Of a stretch of 12,183 nucleotides of DNA, positions 1 through 7,690 are shown one piece after another; the first letter of the stretch is position 1; each line of letters begins with the position of its first letter. The position numbers were made by a program, and so were the translations under genes. The stretch covers positions 1 to 12,183 of the forward strand of contig DDLV01000023.1 in the NCBI GenBank assembly GCA_002340325.1. The letters run 5' to 3'. The notes under the pieces are model-generated. The model saw only the letters and a list, made by a program, of their open reading frames with translations, did not search any database and was not told the DNA's origin. The stretch comes from Glaciecola sp. UBA2563 (GTDB taxonomy: Bacteria; Pseudomonadota; Gammaproteobacteria; Enterobacterales; Alteromonadaceae).

Positions 1-17
1 CATCCATGTTCGCTCGG

Positions 18-39
18 GCGAGTGCATCCATGCACTCGC
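18..39. repeat. Perfect 8-bp inverted repeat (hairpin), possible REP-like intergenic palindrome
   Basis: GCGAGTGC (18-25) and GCACTCGC (32-39) are perfect inverse copies around the six-base loop ATCCAT. The octamer CATCCATG that spans the loop (25-32) also occurs at 1-8. A short run of five T follows at 44-48, so the hairpin could be a terminator for a gene left of the window read on the + strand. The repeated octamer and the competing small hairpin TCGC/GCGA (10-13 and 18-21) fit an interspersed palindromic repeat better. No coding sequence is visible in bases 1-242. Confidence 0.5.
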
Positions 40-133
40 ACGCTTTTTAAAATCAATATCCCTACGCTAGGCGCTATGTCGCTTGAATGAACAACTTTAA
101 TATCGTCACTTAACGCAACCTTACAAAAAAGCC

Positions 134-162
134 TTTACATCAAATCGCTTAAGGAGTAGTAT
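134..162 (+). promoter_or_regulatory. Sigma70-type promoter of the rpsU operon
   Basis: The -35 box TTTACA (134-139) and the -10 box TAGTAT (157-162) are separated by exactly 17 bases, which gives a start of transcription near 169 and a leader of about 74 bases before rpsU. It is the best sigma70 match in the upstream region and lies where the main promoter of the macromolecular synthesis operon is expected. I found no LexA-type CTGT-N8-ACAG box, which the E. coli operon has. Confidence 0.6.
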
Positions 163-180
163 TCAGCCCCATTTTTAAGA

Positions 181-216
181 CCGGGCAACCAAGTTATCTA
201 TTTTTATCCCGGATAA
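181..216 (+). promoter_or_regulatory. Structured rpsU 5' leader with mutually exclusive pairings
   Basis: CCGGG (181-185) can pair with CCCGG (208-212), while TTATC (194-198) can pair with GATAA (212-216). The two helices share base 212 and so compete. The second region is also a near palindrome, TTATCC-C-GGATAA (204-216). The structure ends about 11 bases before the rpsU ribosome binding site AAGGTG (228-233). Competing helices in a ribosomal protein leader suggest translational control, but this is inference from pairing only. Confidence 0.3.
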
Positions 217-242
217 GACAGTTTCTGAAGGTGATTATTTAA

Positions 243-458
243 ATGCCAATCGTTAAAGTTAAAGACAACGAACCGTTTGACGTAGCGCTAAGAAGATTTA
301 AGCGTTCTTGCGAAAAAGCTGGAGTACTTTCCGAAGTACGCCGCAGAGAGTTTTTTGAAAAGCCCACGTGGGAGAAAAAACGCAAGAAAGCAGCTGCTAA
401 AAAGCGTCATATGAAAAAGTTGGCTAGAGAGAACGCGCGTCGAGTAAAGCTTTACTAA
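243..458 (+). CDS. rpsU: 30S ribosomal protein S21
   Basis: This 71-residue protein matches the length and sequence pattern of bacterial S21. It starts MPIVKVKDNEPFDVALRRF, carries the central segment SCEKAGVL, and ends in a very basic helix with KKRHMKKLARENARR and C-terminal KLY. S21 binds the 30S subunit near the anti-Shine-Dalgarno end of 16S rRNA and helps initiation. The ATG at 243 is preceded by AAGGTG (228-233) at a normal distance. It is the first gene of the macromolecular synthesis operon and is followed by a strong terminator, which should make rpsU mRNA much more abundant than dnaG and rpoD mRNA. The gene is complete and nothing in it is unusual. Confidence 0.98.
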   Translation: MPIVKVKDNEPFDVALRRFKRSCEKAGVLSEVRRREFFEKPTWEKKRKKAAAKKRHMKKLARENARRVKLY

Positions 459-487
459 TCGAAAGCAATCAAGCAACCGGTTTTATT

Positions 488-511
488 AAGGCGTCTTCAG
501 ACGCCTTTTTT
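488..511 (+). terminator. Intrinsic terminator/attenuator between rpsU and yqeY
   Basis: AAGGCGTC (488-495) and GACGCCTT (500-507) form a perfect 8-bp stem with loop TTCA, followed by an uninterrupted T run to 511. It lies 29 bases after the rpsU stop codon. In E. coli a terminator at the same place lets only part of transcription continue into dnaG and rpoD. The same role is likely here. Confidence 0.9.
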
Positions 512-591
512 ATTGCCACAAAATTGAATGCCTACTCATGCTTTGTTGATCTTTGTTATTGTTGTACGCTATAAAATTTAAGGGAGATAAA

Positions 592-1038
592 ATGTCGTTA
601 TTGAATGAGTTAAAAGAACAACAAAAAACCGCCATGCGTGCTAAAGACAAATTAACGCTTGGCACAATAAGAATGGCACTTGCTGCTGTGAAGCAAAAAG
701 AAGTCGATGAACGAGTAGAAGTTACTGAACAAGATGTCCTGCAAATCATCACTAAAATGATTAAACAACGCCAGGAAGCGGCGACGCAGTTCATAAAAGG
801 TAATCGACAAGACCTAGCTGATAAAGAGAACGCCGAAATAAAAGTGTTAGAAAGGTTTCTGCCTGAGCAACTTTCTGAACAAGCGATCATTGATATTATT
901 TCAGACGCGATTAATGAAACAGGTGCGTCAACCATTCGCGATATGGGCAAGGTAATGGGCGCGGTAAAACCCAAAGTACAGGGAAAAGCTGATATGGGTA
1001 AAGTCAGCGGTGTGATAAAGTCTAAACTTAATGGATAA
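592..1038 (+). CDS. yqeY: GatB/YqeY domain protein
   Basis: The 148-residue product starting MSLLNELKEQQKTAM is a stand-alone YqeY-type protein. The family shares the tRNA-binding tail domain of GatB, a subunit of the amidotransferase that acts on mischarged tRNA, but its own cellular role is not firmly established. Typical features are the N-terminal helical segment with a basic KLTLGTIRMALAAVKQKEVDE stretch (about residues 21-41), the central QAATQFIKG-like segment and the C-terminal DMGKVMGAVKPKVQGKADMGKVS region, which is glycine and lysine rich. The ATG at 592 is preferred over an in-frame ATG 13 codons upstream (553) because AAGGGAGA (579-586) sits just ahead of it and family members begin at this MSL. 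It lies between rpsU and dnaG, as in many gammaproteobacteria. Confidence 0.92.
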   Translation: MSLLNELKEQQKTAMRAKDKLTLGTIRMALAAVKQKEVDERVEVTEQDVLQIITKMIKQRQEAATQFIKGNRQDLADKENAEIKVLERFLPEQLSEQAIIDIISDAINETGASTIRDMGKVMGAVKPKVQGKADMGKVSGVIKSKLNG

Positions 1039-1041
1039 CGT

Positions 1042-1071
1042 AATCTGTGTAGCAAGCGCGCAGATTGCGCG
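1042..1071 (+). other. Intercistronic hairpin region between yqeY and dnaG, two alternative stems
   Basis: CGCGCA (1057-1062) pairs with TGCGCG (1066-1071) around loop GAT. Alternatively AATCTG (1042-1047) pairs with CAGATT (1061-1066). The two stems exclude each other. No T run follows, so this is not a terminator. It could be a processing or mRNA stability site ahead of the dnaG ribosome binding site (GAAGGCG, 1092-1098). Confidence 0.3.
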
Positions 1072-1105
1072 GTGACAAAGCGGATGACCATGAAGGCGAA
1101 AATAA

Positions 1106-2869
1106 TTGGCTGGTAAAATCCCCAGAGAATTTATTGAAGACATCGTCGCTCGCTCTGACATAGTAGACGTTATTGATAGTCGCGTACGCTTAAAAAAAGC
1201 CGGCCGCAACTATCAAGCGTGTTGTCCATTCCACAACGAAAAAACGCCATCATTTAGCGTCTCACCTGAGAAGCAATTCTATTACTGTTTTGGCTGCGGA
1301 GCCAAAGGTAACGTCATCACGTTTTTAATGGAACATGATAGATTAGAGTTTGTCGAAGCTGTAGAGGAACTTGCGAGTCTGCAAGGTTTAAGAGTGCCAA
1401 GAGAATCTTCATCAAGTTACTCAGAACCTGCGCAAAACAAGCAACAATTGACCGCCGCGTATGGAATTATGCAGCAAGCAGCAAACTTTTTTAGTTCGCA
1501 ATTAAAAACCCATAAAAACAGAGATGCAGTAGTCGCCTATTTAAAAGGGCGTGGACTTTCCGGGGAGATAGTTAAATATTGGGGCATCGGTTATGCGCCA
1601 GATGCCTGGGACGGGTTGATGAAACACTTCGACAACAGTTCTACGAATCAACTGCTCTCTCTTAAACTCATCAATGAGAATGAAAACAAACGGCGTTATG
1701 ACTTTTTCAGACACCGTATAATGTTTCCCATACTCGATAGACGAGGTCGTGTAATCGCCTTCGGAGGTCGAAGTATCGATGATAATGGACCAAAATATCT
1801 CAACTCTCCCGAAACCAACCTGTTTAAGAAAAGCAACGAACTTTATGGGCTTTATCAAGCACGAAAAGAGAATCGGCAACTAGATAGACTTCTCGTTGTT
1901 GAAGGTTATATGGACGTAGTAGCTCTTTCTCAATTTGGTATTTCTTATGCTGTCGCTGCGCTTGGCACTGCGACAACAAACGAACACATTCAAATTATGT
2001 TCAAAGCGACCTCAGAAGTCATTTGTTGCTATGATGGTGATAAAGCCGGACGAACAGCCGCTTGGCGAGCACTTGAAAATGCGCTCTCGTCCTTGCGCGA
2101 TGGCGTTGTCATGAGATTTTTGTTCCTTCCTGACGGTGAAGATCCTGACACTATGGTACGCAAAGAAGGAAAAGAAAACTTTGAGAAGCGTTTGGATGAA
2201 GCACTTCCCCTTTCCCAATTCTTTTTTAACACTATGTTAGAGCGTCACTCCATTGCAAGTATAGAGTCAAAGGCGGCACTTAAGGCAGAAGCACAACCAC
2301 TCATTGCAAATATCAAAGGAGAAAATCAACGCCAAATGATGATGGCAGAACTGAGCAAGCTCTGTGGCGAAGCTGATGCTTTCAAAATTGAGTCTGACAA
2401 GAAAAAAGCACGTAATGTTACCGCTCAGAAAGAAAATAAATTTGGCAAAGAGAAAGTAAAGCTGTCACCACTTCGACACATGATCAGGCTTCTCATGGAA
2501 GATCCTTCTATCGCCAGTAAATTTGACAAAATCCAACCGCGCAACCTGCAGTCATTGGAAATTCCCGGGTTAGCGTTTTTGGTAGAATTTCATGACTATT
2601 GCTACCAACACCCTCAAACGACAACTGCCCTATTGTTAGAAGTGTATAGAGACCACCCTTATGGAGGGCACATTTTCAAACTGCTGGAACATCCTTCCGA
2701 TATGATCAAGGACATCGAACAAGAGTATGTAGACTGTTTCAAAGCACTCTTAAAACAGTATTTAAATCAACGATTATCAGAGCTTGAGGTGATAGAAAGT
2801 AGTACAGGTTTAACTGATGCCCAACAGCAGGAATTACAATTGCTAATGTCAAAAAAAGGGGCAATGTGA
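1106..2869 (+). CDS. dnaG: DNA primase DnaG
   Basis: The 587-residue protein synthesises RNA primers for chromosomal replication at the fork, working with DnaB helicase. Domain order is as in E. coli primase (581 residues). An N-terminal zinc-binding domain has Cys40, His43, Cys61 and Cys64 in CCPFHNEKTPSF and YCFGCGAKGN. The catalytic core has a Toprim fold with metal-binding Glu266 (VVEGYMDVV) and Asp310/Asp312 (YDGDKAGR). A less conserved C-terminal helicase-binding domain covers about residue 445 onward. The start is TTG at 1106: translation from there gives MAGKIPREF, which lines up with E. coli MAGRIPRVF, GAAGGCG lies 8-14 bases upstream, and the nearby ATGs at 1084 and 1089 are out of frame. 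The rare start codon fits the low level of primase needed. It lies 67 bases after yqeY and reads with it. Confidence 0.97.
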   Translation: MAGKIPREFIEDIVARSDIVDVIDSRVRLKKAGRNYQACCPFHNEKTPSFSVSPEKQFYYCFGCGAKGNVITFLMEHDRLEFVEAVEELASLQGLRVPRESSSSYSEPAQNKQQLTAAYGIMQQAANFFSSQLKTHKNRDAVVAYLKGRGLSGEIVKYWGIGYAPDAWDGLMKHFDNSSTNQLLSLKLINENENKRRYDFFRHRIMFPILDRRGRVIAFGGRSIDDNGPKYLNSPETNLFKKSNELYGLYQARKENRQLDRLLVVEGYMDVVALSQFGISYAVAALGTATTNEHIQIMFKATSEVICCYDGDKAGRTAAWRALENALSSLRDGVVMRFLFLPDGEDPDTMVRKEGKENFEKRLDEALPLSQFFFNTMLERHSIASIESKAALKAEAQPLIANIKGENQRQMMMAELSKLCGEADAFKIESDKKKARNVTAQKENKFGKEKVKLSPLRHMIRLLMEDPSIASKFDKIQPRNLQSLEIPGLAFLVEFHDYCYQHPQTTTALLLEVYRDHPYGGHIFKLLEHPSDMIKDIEQEYVDCFKALLKQYLNQRLSELEVIESSTGLTDAQQQELQLLMSKKGAM

Positions 2870-2916
2870 CGCGTATAAGGTAATCTGCATAGCCTACATT
2901 AAATAAATGATCCAGA

Positions 2917-2946
2917 TTTCAATAATTCATTATTATATGATACTAT
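2917..2946 (+). promoter_or_regulatory. Candidate rpoD promoter with extended -10
   Basis: An extended -10 motif, TGA followed by TACTAT (2938-2946), has a weak -35-like TTTCAA (2917-2922) 18 bases before TACTAT. Transcription would begin near 2953 and give a leader of about 110 bases before rpoD. Separate rpoD promoters are known in E. coli, but there some lie inside dnaG and one is heat-shock controlled. I saw no sigma32-type box here. The match is modest. Confidence 0.35.
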
Positions 2947-2960
2947 TTACAATTCGCTAA

Positions 2961-3028
2961 AAAACCAATTTTTTCTCCTACAGACGCTTCTAATACTTTC
3001 AAAAAGCTATTTTTGGCGCATTGGTTTT
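2961..3028 (+). repeat. Long-range 9-bp inverted repeat in the rpoD leader, enclosing a small hairpin
   Basis: AAAACCAAT (2961-2969) and ATTGGTTTT (3020-3028) are perfect inverse copies 50 bases apart. Inside, CAAAAA (3000-3005) and TTTTTG (3010-3015) form a second hairpin with loop GCTA. If the candidate promoter at 2917-2946 is real, the whole structure lies in the rpoD leader RNA and ends about 30 bases before the GTG start. No strong terminator signature is present. Confidence 0.4.
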
Positions 3029-3061
3029 GGGTACGTTGTAAAACTAAAATGTGAGAGACCA

Positions 3062-4882
3062 GTGCAAAGCAAGCAATCCCAGATTAAGCTACTGATTGCC
3101 AAGGGCAAAGAGCAAGGTTATTTGACTTTTTCTGAAGTCAACGACCATCTACCCGAAGACATAGTCGATTCGGATCAAATCGAAGATATCATTCGAATGA
3201 TTAACGATATGGGTATCCAAGTGTTTGAATCTGCACCAGATTCAGACGAACTCTTGATGCAAGAAACCACCACGGATGAAGAAGTCGCAGAGGCCGCTGC
3301 CCAAGCGTTAGCTACCGTGGAAAGTGAAATCGGCCGAACTACCGACCCCGTTCGCATGTACATGCGCGAGATGGGTACGGTTGAACTGCTAACTCGCGAA
3401 GGCGAGATTGAAATTGCCAAGCGCATTGAAGATGGCATTAACCAAGTACAGTGTTCTGTTGCGGAATATCCAGAAGCTATCACTTATTTATTAGACCAGT
3501 GGGACTTGTACGAAGCTGAAGAAATAAGACTCAGTGATATTATCCTTGGATTTGTCGATCCCAACGAGGAAGATGTTGCGCCAACAGCAACGCATATCGG
3601 GTCTGAATTATCGCAAGAAGAGTTAGATGACGAAGACGACGATGATGATGATGATTCGGACGACGATAACTCTATTGACCCCGAACTTGCGCGTGAAAAA
3701 TTTGCTGAGCTGAGAGATCAGTATGCGAAAACGCGCGACGCGATAGAGGCGCATGGACGCACGGCTCCGCCAGCAAAGTCAGAAATAGCAGCGCTTAGCG
3801 ACATATTCAAAGAGTTCAGACTTATACCCAAGCAGTTCGATAGAATGGTTCGTAATATGCGAGACATGATGGATCGAGTGCGCATACAAGAGCGTTTGGT
3901 AATGAAGTTCTGTGTTGTTAACGCGAAAATGCCAAAGAAAGACTTTATTCATATGTTTGCCGGCAACGAGACATCAGCAAAATGGCTGCATGAAGCATTA
4001 AAATCTGATGCAGCATATGTTGTTAAATTGACAGAGTTCAAAGAAGAAATCGAACGTTGTGTGAGCAAAATGAGCGCCGTTGAGTCTGAAACTGGGCTCT
4101 CAATACACGATATTAAAGACATTAACAGAAGGATGTCTATTGGTGAAGCAAAGGCAAGGCGCGCCAAGAAGGAAATGGTGGAAGCTAACTTACGGCTAGT
4201 TATTTCAATTGCTAAGAAATACACCAACCGCGGTTTACAGTTCCTCGATTTGATTCAGGAAGGCAACATTGGCCTGATGAAAGCCGTCGATAAATTTGAG
4301 TATCGCAGAGGGTACAAGTTTTCAACCTATGCGACTTGGTGGATAAGACAGGCTATCACGCGCTCCATTGCTGACCAAGCAAGAACCATTCGTATACCGG
4401 TCCACATGATTGAGACCATTAACAAGCTCAATCGTATTTCACGTCAGATGCTACAAGAGATGGGACGTGAACCCACACCTGAAGAATTGTCAGAGCGCAT
4501 GCTGATGCCTGAAGACAAGATTCGAAAGGTACTTAAAATCGCCAAAGAGCCAATTTCAATGGAAACGCCTATCGGCGATGATGAAGATTCACATCTCGGT
4601 GACTTTATTGAGGACAACTCAATTACCCAACCGCTCGATTCTGCGACGGGAAATAGTCTAAAAGATGCAACGCAAGAAGTGCTAGCAGGCCTAACTCCGC
4701 GCGAAGCAAAAGTTTTGAGAATGCGGTTTGGTATCGACATGAACACTGACCATACACTTGAAGAAGTGGGCAAGCAGTTTGACGTTACACGTGAACGCAT
4801 ACGACAAATCGAAGCGAAAGCGTTGAGAAAACTACGTCACCCAAGTCGCTCAGAGTCTCTTCGTTCTTTCCTTGACGAGTAA
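3062..4882 (+). CDS. rpoD: RNA polymerase sigma-70 factor RpoD
   Basis: The 606-residue primary sigma factor directs RNA polymerase to housekeeping promoters (E. coli homologue 613 residues). Region 1.1 opens with SQIKLLIAKGKEQGYLTF and EVNDHLPEDIVDSDQIEDI. Region 1.2 holds GRTTDPVRMYMREMGTVELL. The non-conserved spacer carries an aspartate-rich run near residues 188-204. Regions 2.1-2.4 are almost unchanged, including RRAKKEMVEANLRLVISIAK and YATWWIRQAITRSIADQA, the -10 recognition helix. Region 4.2 near the C-terminus, TLEEVGKQFDVTRERIRQIE, is the -35 helix-turn-helix. Translation starts at GTG 3062: the only nearby ATG (3049) is out of frame, and the upstream purines GTGAGAGA (3051-3058) are a weak ribosome binding site. 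It is the last gene of the operon. Confidence 0.98.
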   Translation: MQSKQSQIKLLIAKGKEQGYLTFSEVNDHLPEDIVDSDQIEDIIRMINDMGIQVFESAPDSDELLMQETTTDEEVAEAAAQALATVESEIGRTTDPVRMYMREMGTVELLTREGEIEIAKRIEDGINQVQCSVAEYPEAITYLLDQWDLYEAEEIRLSDIILGFVDPNEEDVAPTATHIGSELSQEELDDEDDDDDDDSDDDNSIDPELAREKFAELRDQYAKTRDAIEAHGRTAPPAKSEIAALSDIFKEFRLIPKQFDRMVRNMRDMMDRVRIQERLVMKFCVVNAKMPKKDFIHMFAGNETSAKWLHEALKSDAAYVVKLTEFKEEIERCVSKMSAVESETGLSIHDIKDINRRMSIGEAKARRAKKEMVEANLRLVISIAKKYTNRGLQFLDLIQEGNIGLMKAVDKFEYRRGYKFSTYATWWIRQAITRSIADQARTIRIPVHMIETINKLNRISRQMLQEMGREPTPEELSERMLMPEDKIRKVLKIAKEPISMETPIGDDEDSHLGDFIEDNSITQPLDSATGNSLKDATQEVLAGLTPREAKVLRMRFGIDMNTDHTLEEVGKQFDVTRERIRQIEAKALRKLRHPSRSESLRSFLDE

Positions 4883-4939
4883 AGGCAAAGCATTAAGAAA
4901 TTGTACCAATTACTATTTTAGAATATTTCTGGAAAAGTC

Positions 4940-4967
4940 AAAAAGGCGAATTTACATTCGCCTTTTT
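4940..4967 (+). terminator. Intrinsic terminator after rpoD
   Basis: AAAAAGGCGAA (4940-4950) and TTCGCCTTTTT (4957-4967) make a perfect 11-bp stem around loop TTTACA, with the T run built into the 3' arm. It lies 57 bases after the rpoD stop codon and closes the macromolecular synthesis operon. The A run on the 5' side means it could also work in the opposite direction. Confidence 0.92.
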
Positions 4968-4986
4968 AGTGTCTAATAACTAAAAA

Positions 4987-5055
4987 TATACTTTCGTTTA
5001 ATTTTGCTTCATTAAAGCGTCACGCGAATTTCAACTAAATTTCAAAGAATATCAA
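4987..5055 (+). promoter_or_regulatory. Upstream region of the TonB-dependent receptor: -10-like box and 11-bp-spaced repeats
   Basis: TATACT (4987-4992) is a good -10 box but has only a weak -35 ahead of it, inside the terminator T run. Further down, AATTTCAA occurs at 5027-5034 and again at 5038-5045, exactly 11 bases apart. A third copy with one mismatch, AATATCAA, lies at 5048-5055. An 11-base period is the spacing of PhoB half-sites, but each copy matches the CTGTCAT consensus in only about four of seven places. A regulator binding site is plausible; its identity is open. Confidence 0.3.
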
Positions 5056-5115
5056 TTTTTCCAACACAGTCTCTCCCTACACTAAAGGTTTTTATCACAC
5101 TTTAGGGAAAGACAT

Positions 5116-7659
5116 ATGTTCAAAACTAATAGGAAGAAAATCGCGATACTAATATCAGCATTAGTTGGTTCTGGTGTTGCACAAGCTCAAGAAACGCAAT
5201 TGCCAGTCAATAGTGAAGATGTTGAACGAATCGAAGTCTCCGCAACCCCGATTAGGGATAGTCAGGCAGCAGCAATTGATGCGAAACGGAATTCAGATAA
5301 CTTAGTCGATGTACTCGCATCAGATACAATTGGCCGCTTCCCAGACCAAAACTTGGCTGACAGTCTTGGACGTATTCCAGGTCTCGCTATTGAAAGAGAC
5401 CAAGGGCAAGCGCGATTTATCAATTTCAGAGGCGCTCCCTTTGATTACACTAAAATTGCGTTTGATGGCGTTGATGTATTAGGTGCTGAAGACGGACGTA
5501 CTCCCAGATTTGATGCGTTTCCCTCTGTTATTACATCTCGTATAGAAGTGAACAAAGCCATTACCGCCGACATGCCGGGTGAGGCCACTGTCGGATTTAT
5601 CAACATTGAAACGTTCAGTCCTTTCAGTCGAGAGGGATTCTCCTTCAATGGTGAAATCGGTCAAGGCAGACAAGAATTAGGCGATGTTGACATAGAAAAA
5701 TATAACGGCCGATTTTCTTTTTCTAACGAAAACATTGGGTTTATGATATTTGGATCTCAGAATATACGAGGACGCATCACCGACAATCGAGAGTATGAAT
5801 ATGCGGATACTGATGGGGATGGAGCTAACGATGCAGTCGTGAATCTTGACTTTCGTTCTTATCGAGGAGAGCGAGAGGACAATGCATACGGTGGGCGCTT
5901 AGAGTATCGAACGGATAATGGTCATAACTTTTACTTCACTACGCTTTACTCTGAATTCATCGATAGAGAAGAGCGAAACCAATTTGATTTTGACCTTACC
6001 GAGTCAGTTCCGCTTGGTGGTCAAGCTTATGTGCCGGTCATCGTAGTACAACGTTTATTGGAAGACGGACAGTACAACAATTCAACTGAGACAAGCACAC
6101 TAGGTTATGATGGTGTGATAAATGATTGGTCTATTTCCAGTAAACTGAACTATACAGAAACCGAAAATGAAACGTTTCTGCCTTTACCACTGAGTGCAGG
6201 CGCCACCGTTGGTGGTAATGTTGATGTTAGCAATATTGAAGACCCTTTATTGTTTTTAACGCAAACAGCACAACCAGATACTTCGGTTGATGTAAACCTG
6301 TTGGATTTTCCAGCTAATCTTGCACTATTTTTCACTGGTAACATCGAAACCGAAGCAACCAAATTTAAGCTTGATGTTAGTCGAGACATGCAAATCGCAG
6401 GTCGCGATTCAGAACTAAAGTTTGGTACCCAGTTTGACACTCGCGAGGCGGTTGGTGGTGATGCTCTTACCGTTGGCGGATTTCCGTCAGAAATCGATAT
6501 CAACAGCTTTGTCACCGATAGTTTATGGTCATCTGATTTTAGCAACACCATTGCTGGTCGCGATGTTAACAATGTCGCATTAGATGACGCATGGGACGCT
6601 GCCGTTGGCGGCAGATCAGTAGACTTTGATGACGACTCTCTTATCGCAATTGATGAGGACATTGTTGCAGTTTATGCGATGGCAACAACGGATTTTAATT
6701 GGGGCAGCTTGGTATATGGTATTAGATTCGAACAGACGGATTTCACCTCCTCAGGAGTATTAGCCAATGCCGATGGTACCACATCTCCAATTGAAGCTGA
6801 AAATGATTACACTAACTTCTTACCATCAATACATGCGAATATTGACATCGATGATGAGCTAAAACTTCGTTTATCCGCTTCATCAGGTATTTCAAGACCA
6901 ACATACAGTGAGATTCGAGCATCACAAAGTGTAGATCCGGTTTCATTAGAAGTCTCCGGCGGCAACCCAACACTTGATCCCGAGGAGTCAATTGGCACTG
7001 ACATCGCGCTCGAATGGTATTTTGCCGAGGCTAGCCTTCTTTCTATTGGGGCGTATTACAGGCAGATAGATAACGTCATTTACCCAGGTGCGACAACAGT
7101 TGATGGCTCGCTCTTTGCTCCTGGCCTTATTGCACCCGGCACAGAAACAACATTTAACTCATTCTTAAATGGTGAAGATGGCGAAATATCAGGCATAGAG
7201 TTTAACTTTATTGGTAGCGCAGAGAATTGGTTACCAGAGCCATTTGATGGACTTGGTTTTAGTGGAAACTTGACCTTCATCGACAGTGAATTTAGGGCCC
7301 CATCGCTGAATGACCAAACATTCTCTCTACCGGGCACTTCTGATGTAATTTACAACGCATCTGTTTTTTATGAGAAGTTTGGTATTTCTGCTCGCATTAA
7401 TTACCAATACCGTGACGATTGGCTTTCAACCACTGAAAACGATGATTTAAACCAGTTTTGGGCGGAAACAACGCGCGTAGATTTTTCATTGCGCTACTCA
7501 CTTCCATATGACGTGAATGGCATGAACATTACACTCGCATTAAATGGAAACAACATCACCGACGAACAAGATATTCGATACATCGATTCCAGAGCAACGC
7601 CCGATCAGGTAGAAGGATTTGGGCGTCGTTGGGTAGCATCAATTCGTATTGATTATTAG
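5116..7659 (+). CDS. TonB-dependent outer-membrane receptor
   Basis: The 847-residue protein is a ligand-gated outer-membrane channel that takes up a bound substrate using energy passed on by TonB-ExbB-ExbD. An N-terminal signal peptide (KKIAILISALVGSGVAQA) probably ends after Ala24. A TonB box follows at residues 39-43 (IEVSA). The plug domain, about residues 60-170, has IGRFPDQNLADSLGRIPG and FINFRGAP, typical of the large Caulobacter/Xanthomonas-type TonB receptor group. The rest is a 22-strand barrel by homology and ends in an aromatic residue (IRIDY), the usual outer-membrane assembly signal. AGGGAAAG (5104-5111) supports the ATG. The usual IGG-type motif at the plug end reads ATVGFINIETFSPF. 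The substrate cannot be told from sequence. The two exported phosphatase genes next door suggest an organic phosphate ester or a product released with phosphate. Confidence 0.93.
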   Translation: MFKTNRKKIAILISALVGSGVAQAQETQLPVNSEDVERIEVSATPIRDSQAAAIDAKRNSDNLVDVLASDTIGRFPDQNLADSLGRIPGLAIERDQGQARFINFRGAPFDYTKIAFDGVDVLGAEDGRTPRFDAFPSVITSRIEVNKAITADMPGEATVGFINIETFSPFSREGFSFNGEIGQGRQELGDVDIEKYNGRFSFSNENIGFMIFGSQNIRGRITDNREYEYADTDGDGANDAVVNLDFRSYRGEREDNAYGGRLEYRTDNGHNFYFTTLYSEFIDREERNQFDFDLTESVPLGGQAYVPVIVVQRLLEDGQYNNSTETSTLGYDGVINDWSISSKLNYTETENETFLPLPLSAGATVGGNVDVSNIEDPLLFLTQTAQPDTSVDVNLLDFPANLALFFTGNIETEATKFKLDVSRDMQIAGRDSELKFGTQFDTREAVGGDALTVGGFPSEIDINSFVTDSLWSSDFSNTIAGRDVNNVALDDAWDAAVGGRSVDFDDDSLIAIDEDIVAVYAMATTDFNWGSLVYGIRFEQTDFTSSGVLANADGTTSPIEAENDYTNFLPSIHANIDIDDELKLRLSASSGISRPTYSEIRASQSVDPVSLEVSGGNPTLDPEESIGTDIALEWYFAEASLLSIGAYYRQIDNVIYPGATTVDGSLFAPGLIAPGTETTFNSFLNGEDGEISGIEFNFIGSAENWLPEPFDGLGFSGNLTFIDSEFRAPSLNDQTFSLPGTSDVIYNASVFYEKFGISARINYQYRDDWLSTTENDDLNQFWAETTRVDFSLRYSLPYDVNGMNITLALNGNNITDEQDIRYIDSRATPDQVEGFGRRWVASIRIDY

Positions 7660-7690
7660 TCACATCATCTAAATGAAATGTCAAAAACCG

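Noticed and set aside
1..242. Divergent tsaD gene upstream of rpsU, as in E. coli
   Set aside because: No reverse-strand start of a TsaD-like protein can be read in these bases; the gene could only lie outside the window, if it is here at all.
546..575. TTGATC and TATAAA with 18-base spacing as a promoter for yqeY
   Set aside because: Transcription would start inside the yqeY ribosome binding site (579-586), leaving about ten bases of leader, so I do not call it as a promoter.
553..591. In-frame ATG at 553 as the yqeY start
   Set aside because: It lies in the promoter-like A/T-rich stretch without a ribosome binding site; the ATG at 592 follows AAGGGAGA and matches the family start.
510..1091. 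Long antisense frames opposite yqeY, dnaG, rpoD and the receptor gene
   Set aside because: They lie opposite strongly conserved genes, have low-complexity serine- and leucine-rich translations, lack ribosome binding sites and match no known family.
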